This document shows, in pieces, positions 8,298 through 16,233 of a stretch of 64,000 bases of DNA. The DNA is from Rhodanobacteraceae bacterium (GTDB taxonomy: Bacteria; Pseudomonadota; Gammaproteobacteria; Xanthomonadales; Rhodanobacteraceae). Positions within the stretch are counted from its first letter, which is position 1. Each line of letters opens with the position of its first letter. The translations under genes and the position numbers were made by a program. The stretch spans positions 1-64,000 of the forward strand of contig JALUXG010000020.1 in the NCBI GenBank assembly GCA_027019085.1. Direction: 5' to 3'. The notes beneath the pieces were generated by a model. It was not told the DNA's origin. It saw only the letters and a program-made list of their open reading frames with translations, and made no database searches.

Positions 8298-8923
8298 GAT
8301 GCGAGCCTCAGTCGGCGCGGCTGGCCATGCAGGAAGGTGACTGCGCCGTGGCTGGTGACCAGTGCCGCCCCGCCTTCCTCGGCGTGGCGTTCGATGACGC
8401 GGTTGACCAGGGCGATGCCTTCACGGTCGAGGTTGGCGAATGGCTCGTCCAGCAGCCACAGCTCGGCTGGCAGCAACAGCAGGCGCGCCAGCGCAGCGCG
8501 CTTTTTCTGCCCGGCCGAAAGCTGCCGCACCGGCTCGTTTTCGTAGCCTTGCAGACCCACGTTGCGCAGGGCGTCCCGTGGCGTGATGTGTTCGCGGCAT
8601 CCATGCAGGCCCACGGCCACACGCAGGTTTTCCAGGGGTGAGAGGTCGCCCTTCAGCCCGAGCTGATGGGCCAGGAGCAGCAGACGGCCCTGCGCGCTGT
8701 CGTGGTCCAGTATCTGTCCATCCAGGTGCATGCTGCCGCCGTCCGCACGCAACAGACCGGCGATGACACGAAGCAGGGTGGTCTTGCCGCTCCCGTTGTC
8801 GCCCTCGACAAGCAGGATCTCGCCACGGTCGAGGTGGAAATCGAGAGGGCCGAATACCGGTTCATCCTGGCGCAGGAAGAGTAGCGCCCGGGCTTCGAAC
8901 AGGACAGGTGGAGGTGAAACCAT
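8294..8923 (-). CDS. ccmA: CcmA, ATPase of the heme-release ABC complex
   Basis: 209 residues from ATG 8923. Walker A is GDNGSGKT at 41-48, the ABC signature is LSAGQKKRAALARLLL (Gly of the usual LSGGQ replaced by Ala, normal for CcmA), and Walker B is LWLLDEP, followed by the D-loop FANLD and the switch His (TSHGAV). It powers release of holo-CcmE. An open frame extends 40 codons upstream, but that part has no ABC homology. It is the promoter-proximal gene of the ccm operon; the promoter probably lies in 8924-8994. Confidence 0.94.
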   Translation of the reverse strand: MVSPPPVLFEARALLFLRQDEPVFGPLDFHLDRGEILLVEGDNGSGKTTLLRVIAGLLRADGGSMHLDGQILDHDSAQGRLLLLAHQLGLKGDLSPLENLRVAVGLHGCREHITPRDALRNVGLQGYENEPVRQLSAGQKKRAALARLLLLPAELWLLDEPFANLDREGIALVNRVIERHAEEGGAALVTSHGAVTFLHGQPRRLRLAS

Positions 8924-8994
8924 GCGGTTCGCTTCGGAGTCTCGATCCGTACCATTCTCCCAGTACCTGTGCGGGCTGTCCATGCGGTGAATGG

Positions 8995-9432
8995 TCACCC
9001 GTGCACCGGGGACCAGCGCAGCACGGCAGGTTCGTTCCCGCATCCGCTCACCACGGCAAGCTGGCCAAAGCGGTGCATCAGTTCATCAAGGGCACTTTCG
9101 GACAGACCGGTGACGAACAGGCTCGGTTCGCGCCAGTTGTCCAGTGTCCCGCAACCGGCATGCCATCGTGCAGCGGGGTGGCGGTTGTGCAGGGTATCGA
9201 CAAGTGCGCGCTGCGCCTTTCGATTGGCCTTGCGGCTGCGGAGCGTTCCGTGCGGATTCCACGCGGTGATGAACGCCCAGCAGGCATCTTTTTCCGGCAG
9301 CAGCGCGGCCAGTTCGCCCGGCAAGGGCTTGCCGACGCGGATGGTGGCGTAGCCGCCACGCGCCAGGCGTACCCGGTAGGCCGCAAGCTCAAAGGTCGCT
9401 TGCAGGGGGTGGGTGGAGGACATGACATTCAT
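8995..9432 (-). CDS. DUF3293 family protein
   Basis: 145 residues from ATG 9432, or 142 from ATG 9423. It has the pattern I associate with DUF3293: a beta-rich start, then AFITAWNPHGTLRSRKANRKAQ, WREPSLFVTGLSE and FGQLAVVSGCG. The function of the family is unknown. The start lies inside the 3' end of kmo (which stops at 9389), in another frame, so the two genes overlap by 35-44 bp and are probably cotranscribed. It lies 71 bp upstream of ccmA on the same strand, so read-through from kmo into the ccm operon is possible. Confidence 0.7.
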   Translation of the reverse strand: MNVMSSTHPLQATFELAAYRVRLARGGYATIRVGKPLPGELAALLPEKDACWAFITAWNPHGTLRSRKANRKAQRALVDTLHNRHPAARWHAGCGTLDNWREPSLFVTGLSESALDELMHRFGQLAVVSGCGNEPAVLRWSPVHG

Positions 9433-10795
9433 CGTGCAGGTTCGGGAGCGGCGGCAGGGATGCACGCAGGGTGCGCGCAGCGGCGTCCATGTCGAGTCCG
9501 TCAAGTTGCCTGCGCTTGCCGAGCAGTTGTTCCAGCAGGGTGTCCTGGGCACGTCCGCGTTCGCGTGCGTAGGCGTAGGGCAGGCGGGTGAAGGAGACCA
9601 TGCGGTAGCGAGACATGAAATGCCCGGGCGCATGTTCGGCCAGTCGACGACCAAGCTCGCGTTTGAGCAGGTAGTGCGGATCGATGACCGAATCGCGCAT
9701 TTCCACGTAATTTTCCAGCGCCATCGCGGCGATGGCATCGGTATTCGGTTTGCGCTGCGCCTGGAAGGCGGCGAAGGCGTCCCCCGTATCGTTCGGTTCC
9801 GCGAGCAACCGGGCGAGGCAGACGGTGTCCTCGAACCCGGCATTCATGCCCTGGCCGTGAAAGGGCACGATGGCATGCGAGGCATCGCCGATCAGCAGGC
9901 AGCGTCCATCCAGATGCCAGCGTTCAAGGTACAGGGTGCCGAGCATGCCGACGGGGTGTGCCTGGAAGTCGCGTTTCAGGTCCACAATCAACGGCAGCGC
10001 ATCGGGAAATGATGTCTCGAACAGGGCGCTGGCGGCCGTCGCGTCAGTCACGGTTTCAAAGCTCGGATGCGCGCCGGCATGCGGCATGAACAGGGTCACG
10101 GTGAAGCTGCCTTCCCGGTTGGGCAGGGCGATGCACATGTATCCGCCGCGCGGCCAGATGTGCAGGGCGTGTGCTTCGATGGCGAAGCGCGTCTGTTCGG
10201 TGGGTCCGGGCGGGATCTCCAGCTCCTTGTAGCCGTGGGCAAGCATGTCGGTGCGTTCGCCGAGGTCGGATTCGTGCGCCATCGCGGCACGCAGCGCGGA
10301 TCCGGCGCCGTCCGCACCGATCGTGATGGCCGATTCCAGGGTCCGGCAGGTGCCATCAGCCGATTGCAGCTGCAGCGTCCCGGTGCGCAGGTCGGCATCG
10401 ACCAGTGCCTGGCCGAAATGCGTCCGGGCGCCCGCCTGCTCGGCGGCATCGAGCAGCAGCATGTTGAGTCCGCCGCGCGAGACCGACCAGATCACTTCCC
10501 GGTCATCGAGCCCGTAACGTTGCAGGTTGGTGGTGCCGTTGGGCTCGTGCACCATGCGCCCGCGCATCATCACGGCCTGCGCAAGCACCTGAGCTTCCAG
10601 TCCCGCTTTGCGCAACGCGTCCAGGCCGCGCTCGGCCAGGGCGAGGTTGATCGAGCGCCCACCGGCAAAACCGGCGCGTCTGGGATCGGCCCGTTTCTCG
10701 ACCAGCCGGACCCGATGGCCGGACTGACCGAGCAGGGTTGCCAGCAGGGCGCCGACCAGTCCGGCGCCGATGATCGTGACGGTAGGGCGTGGCAT
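9389..10795 (-). CDS. kmo: Kynurenine 3-monooxygenase
   Basis: 468 residues, the usual length. This FAD-dependent aromatic hydroxylase converts L-kynurenine to 3-hydroxykynurenine with NADPH and O2. The dinucleotide-binding motif GAGLVG is at 10-15, the DG motif GADGAG at 160-165, and the second FAD motif GDASHAIVPFHGQG at 303-316. The family segment RSINLALAERG is at 47-57. With the 3-hydroxyanthranilate dioxygenase at 15.6-16.1 kb it gives two of the three steps from kynurenine to quinolinate, the route from tryptophan to NAD. Kynureninase is not in the window. Confidence 0.95.
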   Translation of the reverse strand: MPRPTVTIIGAGLVGALLATLLGQSGHRVRLVEKRADPRRAGFAGGRSINLALAERGLDALRKAGLEAQVLAQAVMMRGRMVHEPNGTTNLQRYGLDDREVIWSVSRGGLNMLLLDAAEQAGARTHFGQALVDADLRTGTLQLQSADGTCRTLESAITIGADGAGSALRAAMAHESDLGERTDMLAHGYKELEIPPGPTEQTRFAIEAHALHIWPRGGYMCIALPNREGSFTVTLFMPHAGAHPSFETVTDATAASALFETSFPDALPLIVDLKRDFQAHPVGMLGTLYLERWHLDGRCLLIGDASHAIVPFHGQGMNAGFEDTVCLARLLAEPNDTGDAFAAFQAQRKPNTDAIAAMALENYVEMRDSVIDPHYLLKRELGRRLAEHAPGHFMSRYRMVSFTRLPYAYARERGRAQDTLLEQLLGKRRQLDGLDMDAAARTLRASLPPLPNLHDECHVLHPPPASDL

Positions 10796-10926
10796 GCGCG
10801 AAATCCGTGGGTCCTAGACAAGCCAGGCGAGGCGATGACGAGTACGCAATTCCTTTCGCCCGGCCCGACACGGTTGCTCCGGCGTCCGGGGAGGCCATGC
10901 GGGCGCGCCTGGAAGGTTCCAGCGCA

Positions 10927-11409
10927 TCAGTGCGGCTTTGCGTCCCGGCCCGGGCGTGTCGCCTCCCGCACCGCTTCGTGCAGGGTGTCCTGCATCGTGC
11001 GGCACAGTTCCATGCTGCGCGCGATCAGTGCGTCCAGGTCAAGCTCGGAAGACGAGTTGCGGGCCTCGGCCAGTTCCCTGCGCAGGGCATGTTGCCGGTC
11101 CAGGAAGATCTCAAGGCTGCGTTCCAGGTACGGTCCCATGAATCCCTGCAACTCGTCGCCGTACAGGCGCACGATACGGGTCAGCAGGGCGGTGGACAGT
11201 ATGGGGGTGCCGAAATCTTCGTGGTCGGCAATGATCTGCAGCAGGACCGAACGGGTCAGGTCGCGGCTGGTCCGCGCATCGCGGACAACGAAATCCTCGC
11301 CGTCCAGGACCAACTGACGCAGATCCTCCAGCGTGATGTAGCTGGAAATTTCCGTGTCGTACAGGCGCCGGTTGGGGTATTTCTTGATCGTGCGCTTGGT
11401 CTCGGCCAT
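10927..11409 (-). CDS. phaR: Polyhydroxyalkanoate synthesis repressor PhaR
   Basis: 160 residues. The N-terminal PHB/PHA accumulation regulator DNA-binding domain spans about 5-65 (KRTIKKYPNRRLYDTEISSYI, LEDLRQLVLDGEDFVVRDA). The C terminus is a helical region (HALRRELAEARN..SMELCRTMQDTLHEAV) likely to bind PHB granules or phasins. PhaR represses phasin and PHA genes until granules form. No pha biosynthesis gene is adjacent. It is intact, flanked by gluQ and kmo on the same strand. Confidence 0.92.
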   Translation of the reverse strand: MAETKRTIKKYPNRRLYDTEISSYITLEDLRQLVLDGEDFVVRDARTSRDLTRSVLLQIIADHEDFGTPILSTALLTRIVRLYGDELQGFMGPYLERSLEIFLDRQHALRRELAEARNSSSELDLDALIARSMELCRTMQDTLHEAVREATRPGRDAKPH

Positions 11410-11473
11410 GCGGCGAAGCTAGCAGATCATATTGCACTGCACCAGAGGCCGGGCCAGCCGTCGTTCGGGCCCG

Positions 11474-12367
11474 TTACATGCGCCCCGGACGCGATGTGTC
11501 TGCAGGCCAGGCCATGGCCTGGCGGTGGCGCATCACCAATACATCGAAACCCGTGATCGCCTGGGTCAGTATTGCGCCGCAATCGCATCCATGTGCGTCC
11601 GGCAGACCCAGGGCCTGCAAGGCCAGGCGCAGGTTATGCATGGGTGTGTCGGCTTGCAGCGGCAGGTCGCGGGTGCTCTTGGACAGCTTGCCGCCGCCCT
11701 CGGCGCGCAGGACCAGCGGCAGGTGCAGGTAGCGCGGCGTGGGCAGGCCGAGGCGTTGCTGCAGGTAGATCTGTCGCGGGGTGGAATCGAGCAGGTCGCA
11801 GCCGCGAACGACCTCGGTGATGCCCTGGAAGGCATCATCGACCACGCAGGCCAGATGATAGGACCAGCAACCGTCGGCCCGGAGCAGGACGAAATCACCG
11901 ACTTCTGCCTGCAGATCCTGTTCCTGCATACCCTGCAAGCCATCATCGAAGCGTACGGTGACTTGCGGTACGCGCAGTCGCCAGGCCGGTCTGCGCCCAT
12001 GCTTTGCCGGAGCCACGCACTGCCCGTCGCGATGCACGCCGCCATGCACGGAAAGATCGTTGCGGCTGCACCAGCAGGCAAACACATCGCCCTGCGCACG
12101 CAAGTGTTCGAAAGCGGCACGGTAGGCGGTTTCCCGTGCTGACTGGTACAGGACCGCCTCATCCGGCACCAGCCCGTGGACGTGCAGCGTGTCCAGGATC
12201 GACGCCGCCGATCCGGGGACCACCCGCGGAGGGTCGATATCGTCCATGCGCACCAGCCAGCGGCCTCCAGCCTGGCGTGCGCGCAACCAGCTGCCCAGTG
12301 CGGCGACCAGGGATCCGCCGTGCAGGGCGCCGGTGGGGGAGGGGGCGAAGCGTCCACGGTAATACAT
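11474..12367 (-). CDS. gluQ: Glutamyl-Q tRNA(Asp) synthetase
   Basis: 297 residues. A truncated class I glutamyl-tRNA synthetase paralogue that attaches glutamate to the queuosine base of tRNA(Asp). The HIGH-like signature is in APSPTGALHGGS (8-19) and the KMSKS-like element is GKLSKSTRDLPL (about 225-237). Zinc-type Cys residues occur near ACWCSRNDL. It lacks the anticodon-binding C-terminal domain of GltX, as expected for GluQ. It is divergent from htpG, with a 120-bp shared upstream region. Confidence 0.93.
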   Translation of the reverse strand: MYYRGRFAPSPTGALHGGSLVAALGSWLRARQAGGRWLVRMDDIDPPRVVPGSAASILDTLHVHGLVPDEAVLYQSARETAYRAAFEHLRAQGDVFACWCSRNDLSVHGGVHRDGQCVAPAKHGRRPAWRLRVPQVTVRFDDGLQGMQEQDLQAEVGDFVLLRADGCWSYHLACVVDDAFQGITEVVRGCDLLDSTPRQIYLQQRLGLPTPRYLHLPLVLRAEGGGKLSKSTRDLPLQADTPMHNLRLALQALGLPDAHGCDCGAILTQAITGFDVLVMRHRQAMAWPADTSRPGRM

Positions 12368-12390
12368 GCCGCGATGATGCCAGCCAAGGG

Positions 12391-12418
12391 CTTGAAAGTG
12401 CGCCTGCCTGCCCCGATG
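12391..12418 (+). promoter_or_regulatory. Sigma-32 (heat-shock) type promoter of htpG
   Basis: CTTGAA at 12391-12396, a 14-bp spacer, then CCCCGATG at 12411-12418. This matches the RpoH consensus CTTGAA-N13..17-CCCCATNT with one mismatch in the -10 element. It lies 70 bp upstream of the htpG start, on the correct strand and next to a classic heat-shock gene. The predicted transcript would begin near 12425 and contain the palindrome GCGCCTGCGCAGGCGC (12432-12447) in its leader, before an AGGAG at 12473-12477. Confidence 0.75.
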
Positions 12419-12487
12419 CAGCGTTCAGGCCGCGCCTGCGCAGGCGCCATCAGGACCAGACCCCTTCCGATCAGGAGCCCCTCACGC

Positions 12488-14359
12488 ATGAATGCACAAG
12501 CCGCCGAAACCCGCACCTTCGAAGCCGAAGTCGCCCAGGTCCTGCACCTGGTCACGCATTCGCTGTATTCGCACAAGGAAATCTTCCTGCGCGAACTGAT
12601 CTCCAACGCCTCCGATGCCTGCGACAAGCTGCGATTCCAGGCCATCGCCGATCCGGACCTGCTGGGTGAGGACGCCGAGTTGCACATCGACGTGTTGTGG
12701 GATCCCGAGGCGCGCACCATCAGCGTGCGCGACAACGGCATCGGCATGACGCGCGAAGACGTGATCGCCAACATCGGCACCATCGCCAGTTCGGGCACCC
12801 GCAAGTTCCTGGAAAACCTCAGCGGCGACCAGAAGGCCGACGCGCGTCTGATCGGACAATTCGGCGTCGGATTCTATTCTGCCTTCGTGGTGGCCGACAG
12901 GGTGACCGTGCACACCCGGCATGCCTCGGCCGCTGCCGGCGAGGGCGTCAAGTGGGAAAGCGACGGCAAGGGCGAATACGTGCTGGAAAACGAGGACTTG
13001 CCGCAACGCGGGACGACGGTCACCCTGCACCTGAAGAAGGACGAGGACGAGTTCCTGAAGGCCTGGTCCCTGCGCTCACTGGTGCGCAAGTATTCCGATC
13101 ACGTGGCCTTCCCGATCCGCCTGCCCAAGGACGAGGACGGCAAGCCGGGCGAGGAGATGGAAACCATCAACGCCGCCTCGGCGTTGTGGACACGGCCGAA
13201 GAACGACATCAAGGACGAGGAATACATCAACTTCTACAAGAGCCTCGGCCACGATTTCAACGACCCGCTGGCCTGGACACACAACCGGGTGGAAGGCAAG
13301 CAGAGCTTCACCACCCTGCTGTACCTGCCCGCGCAGGTGCCGTTCGACCTGATGATGGGCGGGCGCGACGAGCGCAAGGGCCTGAAGCTCTATATCAAGC
13401 GCGTGTTCGTGATGGATGCCGCCGAGCAGCTGTTGCCGGCCTACCTTCGCTTCGTGCGCGGGGTGGTCGATTCGGACGACCTGCCGCTCAACGTCAGCCG
13501 CGAGATCCTGCAGCAGAACCGCCAGGTCGACCGCATCCGCGGCGCCTGCGTGAAACGCGTGCTGGACCTGCTGGACAAGCTGGCGCGCAACGAGACGGAA
13601 AAGTACACGACGTTCTGGAGTGCCTTCGGCAACACGCTCAAGGAAGGTGTGGTCGAGGATGCGGACAATCGCGAACGCATCGCCGGGCTGTTGCGCTTTG
13701 CCTCCACGGCGGGCGAGGGCGCGACGCAGACGGTGTCGCTGGATGACTACATCGGCCGCTTGCAGGCCGGGCAGGAGGACATCTGGGTGATCAGCGCCGA
13801 GACCCACGCTGCCGCCGCCGGCAGCCCGCAGCTCGAAGCGCTCAGGGCCAAGGGTATCGAGGTGCTGCTGCTGTCCGACCGCATCGACGAATGGATGCTG
13901 AACTCGCTGACCGAGTACAAGGGCAAGCGCATCCGCAACGCGGCCAAGGGTGAACTGCCGCTGGACGAGTCCGACAGGAAAAAACAGGAAGAAGCCAGCA
14001 AGGAGGCCGAACCGTTGCTCGAGCGCATCAAGACCCTGCTCGGCGATCGCGTGGGCGACGTGAAGGTATCCGCACGCCTTGTCGATTCGCCCTCATGCCT
14101 GGCCCTCTCCGACCACGAGATGGCGCCGCACCTGGCGCGCCTGCTGCGCGAGGCGGGGCAGTCGGTGCCGGAAAACAAGCCGGTGCTGGAGATCAACCCG
14201 GCACATGCGTTGCTCAAGCGCCTGCAGGATACGAGCGACGACGAGCAGGCCGGCGACCTGGCGCTGCTGCTGCTGGAACAGGCCGAGGTTGCGGCCGGCG
14301 CCCCGCTGGACGATCCGGCGGCGTTCCTCAAGCGCGTCAACCGCCTGATCGCCCCGTAA
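12488..14359 (+). CDS. htpG: Chaperone HtpG (bacterial Hsp90)
   Basis: 623 residues from ATG 12488, with AGGAG 10 bp upstream. The N-terminal GHKL ATPase carries NASDACDKLRF, DNGIGM and GQFGVGFYSAFVV. The middle domain has LPLNVSREILQQNR, and the C-terminal dimerisation domain ends in LNRLIAP-like sequence. It is an ATP-dependent dimeric chaperone for client remodelling with DnaK. Frames upstream of 12488 stay open but overlap gluQ's control region and lack family similarity. Expression is probably heat-induced through the sigma-32 promoter. A miniature transposable element sits 20 bp after the stop codon. Confidence 0.97.
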   Translation: MNAQAAETRTFEAEVAQVLHLVTHSLYSHKEIFLRELISNASDACDKLRFQAIADPDLLGEDAELHIDVLWDPEARTISVRDNGIGMTREDVIANIGTIASSGTRKFLENLSGDQKADARLIGQFGVGFYSAFVVADRVTVHTRHASAAAGEGVKWESDGKGEYVLENEDLPQRGTTVTLHLKKDEDEFLKAWSLRSLVRKYSDHVAFPIRLPKDEDGKPGEEMETINAASALWTRPKNDIKDEEYINFYKSLGHDFNDPLAWTHNRVEGKQSFTTLLYLPAQVPFDLMMGGRDERKGLKLYIKRVFVMDAAEQLLPAYLRFVRGVVDSDDLPLNVSREILQQNRQVDRIRGACVKRVLDLLDKLARNETEKYTTFWSAFGNTLKEGVVEDADNRERIAGLLRFASTAGEGATQTVSLDDYIGRLQAGQEDIWVISAETHAAAAGSPQLEALRAKGIEVLLLSDRIDEWMLNSLTEYKGKRIRNAAKGELPLDESDRKKQEEASKEAEPLLERIKTLLGDRVGDVKVSARLVDSPSCLALSDHEMAPHLARLLREAGQSVPENKPVLEINPAHALLKRLQDTSDDEQAGDLALLLLEQAEVAAGAPLDDPAAFLKRVNRLIAP

Positions 14360-14379
14360 TCGGTTTCGGCCACCATTAG

Positions 14380-14666
14380 GGATGCTCTGAACAAGTCTAC
14401 GTAGGCGGCATGATGTCCAGAAGGTTCGCAGGGTGGCGTGCGTGGCGCCGCGCAGGCTGGTTGCCTGGGCAAGCCGCGCGCGCTGCCCTGCGGGCCTTCT
14501 GGATATCACCCCGATCATATTGGATTCAAACGCTTGGGGCCGCTCTGTCTGCGCGCAGCTACGCAGCGCGCCGTCTCGACAGGCAGCCAGCCTGCCTTCA
14601 TCGACGCACTGCGCATCTGCACGCAGACAGAACGGTGACGCCTGCGTAGACTTGTTCAGAGTATCC
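14380..14666. mobile_element. 287-bp MITE with IS5-type ends and TTAG target duplication
   Basis: The left end reads GGATGCTCTGAACAAGTCTA at 14380-14399. The right end (14639-14666) is its near-perfect inverted copy, giving imperfect terminal inverted repeats of about 28 bp with two visible mismatches. Direct repeats TTAG flank the element exactly (14376-14379 and 14667-14670). This fits the 4-bp YTAR target duplication of the IS5 group, whose ends also begin GG and contain GAACAAGTC-like sequence. A second, internal inverted pair occurs: GATGTCCAGAAGG at 14412-14424 against CCTTCTGGATATC at 14495-14507. There is no room for a transposase and none is encoded, so it is non-autonomous. Family placement is by inspection only. 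Confidence 0.8.
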
Positions 14667-14756
14667 TTAGGCCCGACAGGCGCTCGCACGATCCGCAGCA
14701 CACGCTGCCTGCGGATCGTGCGAGTATGCATCCCCTGAAAACGTACAGGTCGTTCC

Positions 14757-15362
14757 ATGAATCCCCTGATCCACAACAAGTCCGATGACGACGCCAGCAA
14801 GGGTGCAGGCCAGGACAAGCATGTCGAGAAGCTGATGTTCCAGTCGCGTTTCGTGATGGTGTTCGGCCAGGTCGACCATCGCCTGGCGCGCAGCGTGTGC
14901 GAGCGGCTGCTGGCGATGTCGCAGGAGTCGGACAAGCCGATCCGGGTGCTGGTGTCCTCGCCCGGCGGCCATGTCGAGTCCGGCGACGCCATCCACGACA
15001 TGATCCGCTTCGTGCGCGCGCCGGTGACCACCATCGGTACCGGCTGGGTGGCCAGCGCCGGCACGCACATCTTCCTGGCGGCCGAGAAGGAACGCCGCCT
15101 GTGCCTGCCCAACACGCGCTTCATGATCCACCAGCCCAGCGGCGGCGCCGGCGGTCCGGCCTCGGACATCCAGATCCAGGCCAAGGAAATCCTGCGCACC
15201 CGCGAGCGTATCGCGCGCGTGATCGCCGAGCGCACCGGGCAACCGTTCGACAAGGTGCTGGCGGACGTGGAACGCGATTTATGGATGAATCCGGAACAGG
15301 CCATCGAGTACGGCATGGTGTCGAAGGTCATCCAGCACTACGCCGACCTCGACGCCGCCTGA
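14757..15362 (+). CDS. ClpP-family serine protease subunit (second ClpP-type)
   Basis: 201 residues. ClpP fold with an intact catalytic triad: Ser100 in WVASAG, His125 in FMIHQPSGG and Asp174 in VERDLWM, closely matching the positions in canonical ClpP. The N terminus is charged (MNPLIHNKSDDDASKGAGQDKH) and differs from the usual ClpP axial-loop sequence. There is no clpX or lon beside it, so it is probably a paralogue of the main ClpP rather than the clpP-clpX-lon copy. The gene starts about 90 bp after the MITE, whose insertion may have separated it from older upstream sequence. A strong terminator follows. Confidence 0.88.
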   Translation: MNPLIHNKSDDDASKGAGQDKHVEKLMFQSRFVMVFGQVDHRLARSVCERLLAMSQESDKPIRVLVSSPGGHVESGDAIHDMIRFVRAPVTTIGTGWVASAGTHIFLAAEKERRLCLPNTRFMIHQPSGGAGGPASDIQIQAKEILRTRERIARVIAERTGQPFDKVLADVERDLWMNPEQAIEYGMVSKVIQHYADLDAA

Positions 15363-15376
15363 TCAGGCATGCGAAA

Positions 15377-15417
15377 CGGCCCGCGGCGATGGCATCGCCG
15401 CGGGCCGCTGTCGTTTC
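15377..15417 (+). terminator. Rho-independent terminator after the clpP-like gene
   Basis: A 15-bp perfect stem (CGGCCCGCGGCGATG at 15377-15391 with CATCGCCGCGGGCCG at 15393-15407) lies 15 bp after the stop codon. It is followed by a T-rich stretch (CTGTCGTTTCTTCC). The stem is very GC-rich. The literal one-base centre must open to a larger loop in RNA, but a stable hairpin remains. Confidence 0.75.
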
Positions 15418-15441
15418 TTCCTGTGCAATGCCACCAACCCC

Positions 15442-15563
15442 TTGTGGAGCGGCGGGAGCCGCGACGGCGGAAAGCCTGAATTCCCGTGTATACACGGTCT
15501 GACCGAAACACCCATCTGTCCCGCGGGCTTGACCTCCGGTCGCGGCTCCCGCCGCTCCTACAA
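15442..15563. repeat. Inverted pair of REP-like repeats (BIME-like)
   Basis: TTGTGGAGCGGCGGGAGCCG begins a unit at 15442-15467 that is repeated in inverted form at 15536-15563 (CGCGGCTCCCGCCGCTCCTA). Each unit contains its own GCGGC..GCCGC dyad. The pair surrounds about 68 bp that includes the perfect 14-bp palindrome CCGTGTATACACGG (15484-15497). This organisation matches REP/BIME elements common between genes in xanthomonads and pseudomonads, which are mobilised by RAYT transposases elsewhere in the genome. It lies between the convergent clpP-like and dioxygenase genes. Confidence 0.75.
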
Positions 15564-15581
15564 AACCCACAACCCTCGCGC

Positions 15582-16112
15582 TCATCCGGCGGCGTCATAC
15601 CTGGCGGGTGCCGGATTCAGGTGTCCGCAGGCGCTGCAGGTGCGCGCCTCGCGGGAACCGTAGAAGCGGTCGAAGACGGGCGGGAAGTCGTTCTCGATGC
15701 TTTCAAGCACGAAGTATTCCTCGTACAGCTTGTGGTTGCATTTCCCGCAGTACCACAGCAGCCCGTCCTTCTCGTGCGGCAGGCGTTTGCGCTCGATCAC
15801 CAGCCCCACCGAGTCGGCCATGCGCTGCGGTGAATGCGGCACGCGCGGCGGCAGGTAGAACATCTGTCCGGCCCTGATCGGCAGGTCGCGCTGCTCGCCC
15901 CCGTCCTGCACCTTGAGCACCATCTCGCCTTCCAGCTGGTAGAAGAATTCCGGGCCTTCATCAAAGTGGTAGTCGGTGCGCGCGTTGGGCCCGCCGACGA
16001 TCATGACGATGAAATCGCCGTCGACGATGCATTTGTTGCCCACCGGAGGCTTGAGCAGATGACGGTGCGCGTCGATCCAGGCCTTGAGGTCGAAGGGCGG
16101 TGTCAGGGGCAT
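15582..16112 (-). CDS. nbaC: 3-hydroxyanthranilate 3,4-dioxygenase
   Basis: 176 residues from ATG 16112, with GGAGAG about 8 bp upstream. It is a cupin dioxygenase that opens 3-hydroxyanthranilate to the quinolinate precursor. Candidate iron ligands are the His and Glu in [17 protein letters not shown] and the His in [10 protein letters not shown]. The C-terminal pair YCGKC and CSACGH forms the rubredoxin-like second metal site typical of the bacterial enzyme. It works downstream of Kmo (9.4-10.8 kb) in the kynurenine route to NAD. Confidence 0.94.
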   Translation of the reverse strand: MPLTPPFDLKAWIDAHRHLLKPPVGNKCIVDGDFIVMIVGGPNARTDYHFDEGPEFFYQLEGEMVLKVQDGGEQRDLPIRAGQMFYLPPRVPHSPQRMADSVGLVIERKRLPHEKDGLLWYCGKCNHKLYEEYFVLESIENDFPPVFDRFYGSREARTCSACGHLNPAPARYDAAG

Positions 16113-16233
16113 GTCCGACTCTCCATCATGGATCCCAACCGTAGCGTGATTGTTTCTTCCGGCAAAGACCCATGGTACGCACCGCTTGCCAAAACACTCT
16201 GGCCACATACTCTTCTGGCTGGTTCACGGTGTC

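Noticed and set aside
14093-15331. 412-codon minus-strand frame across the MITE and the ClpP-like gene
   Set aside because: It spans a mobile element and the antisense of two genes; mixed low-complexity composition. Not a transposase.
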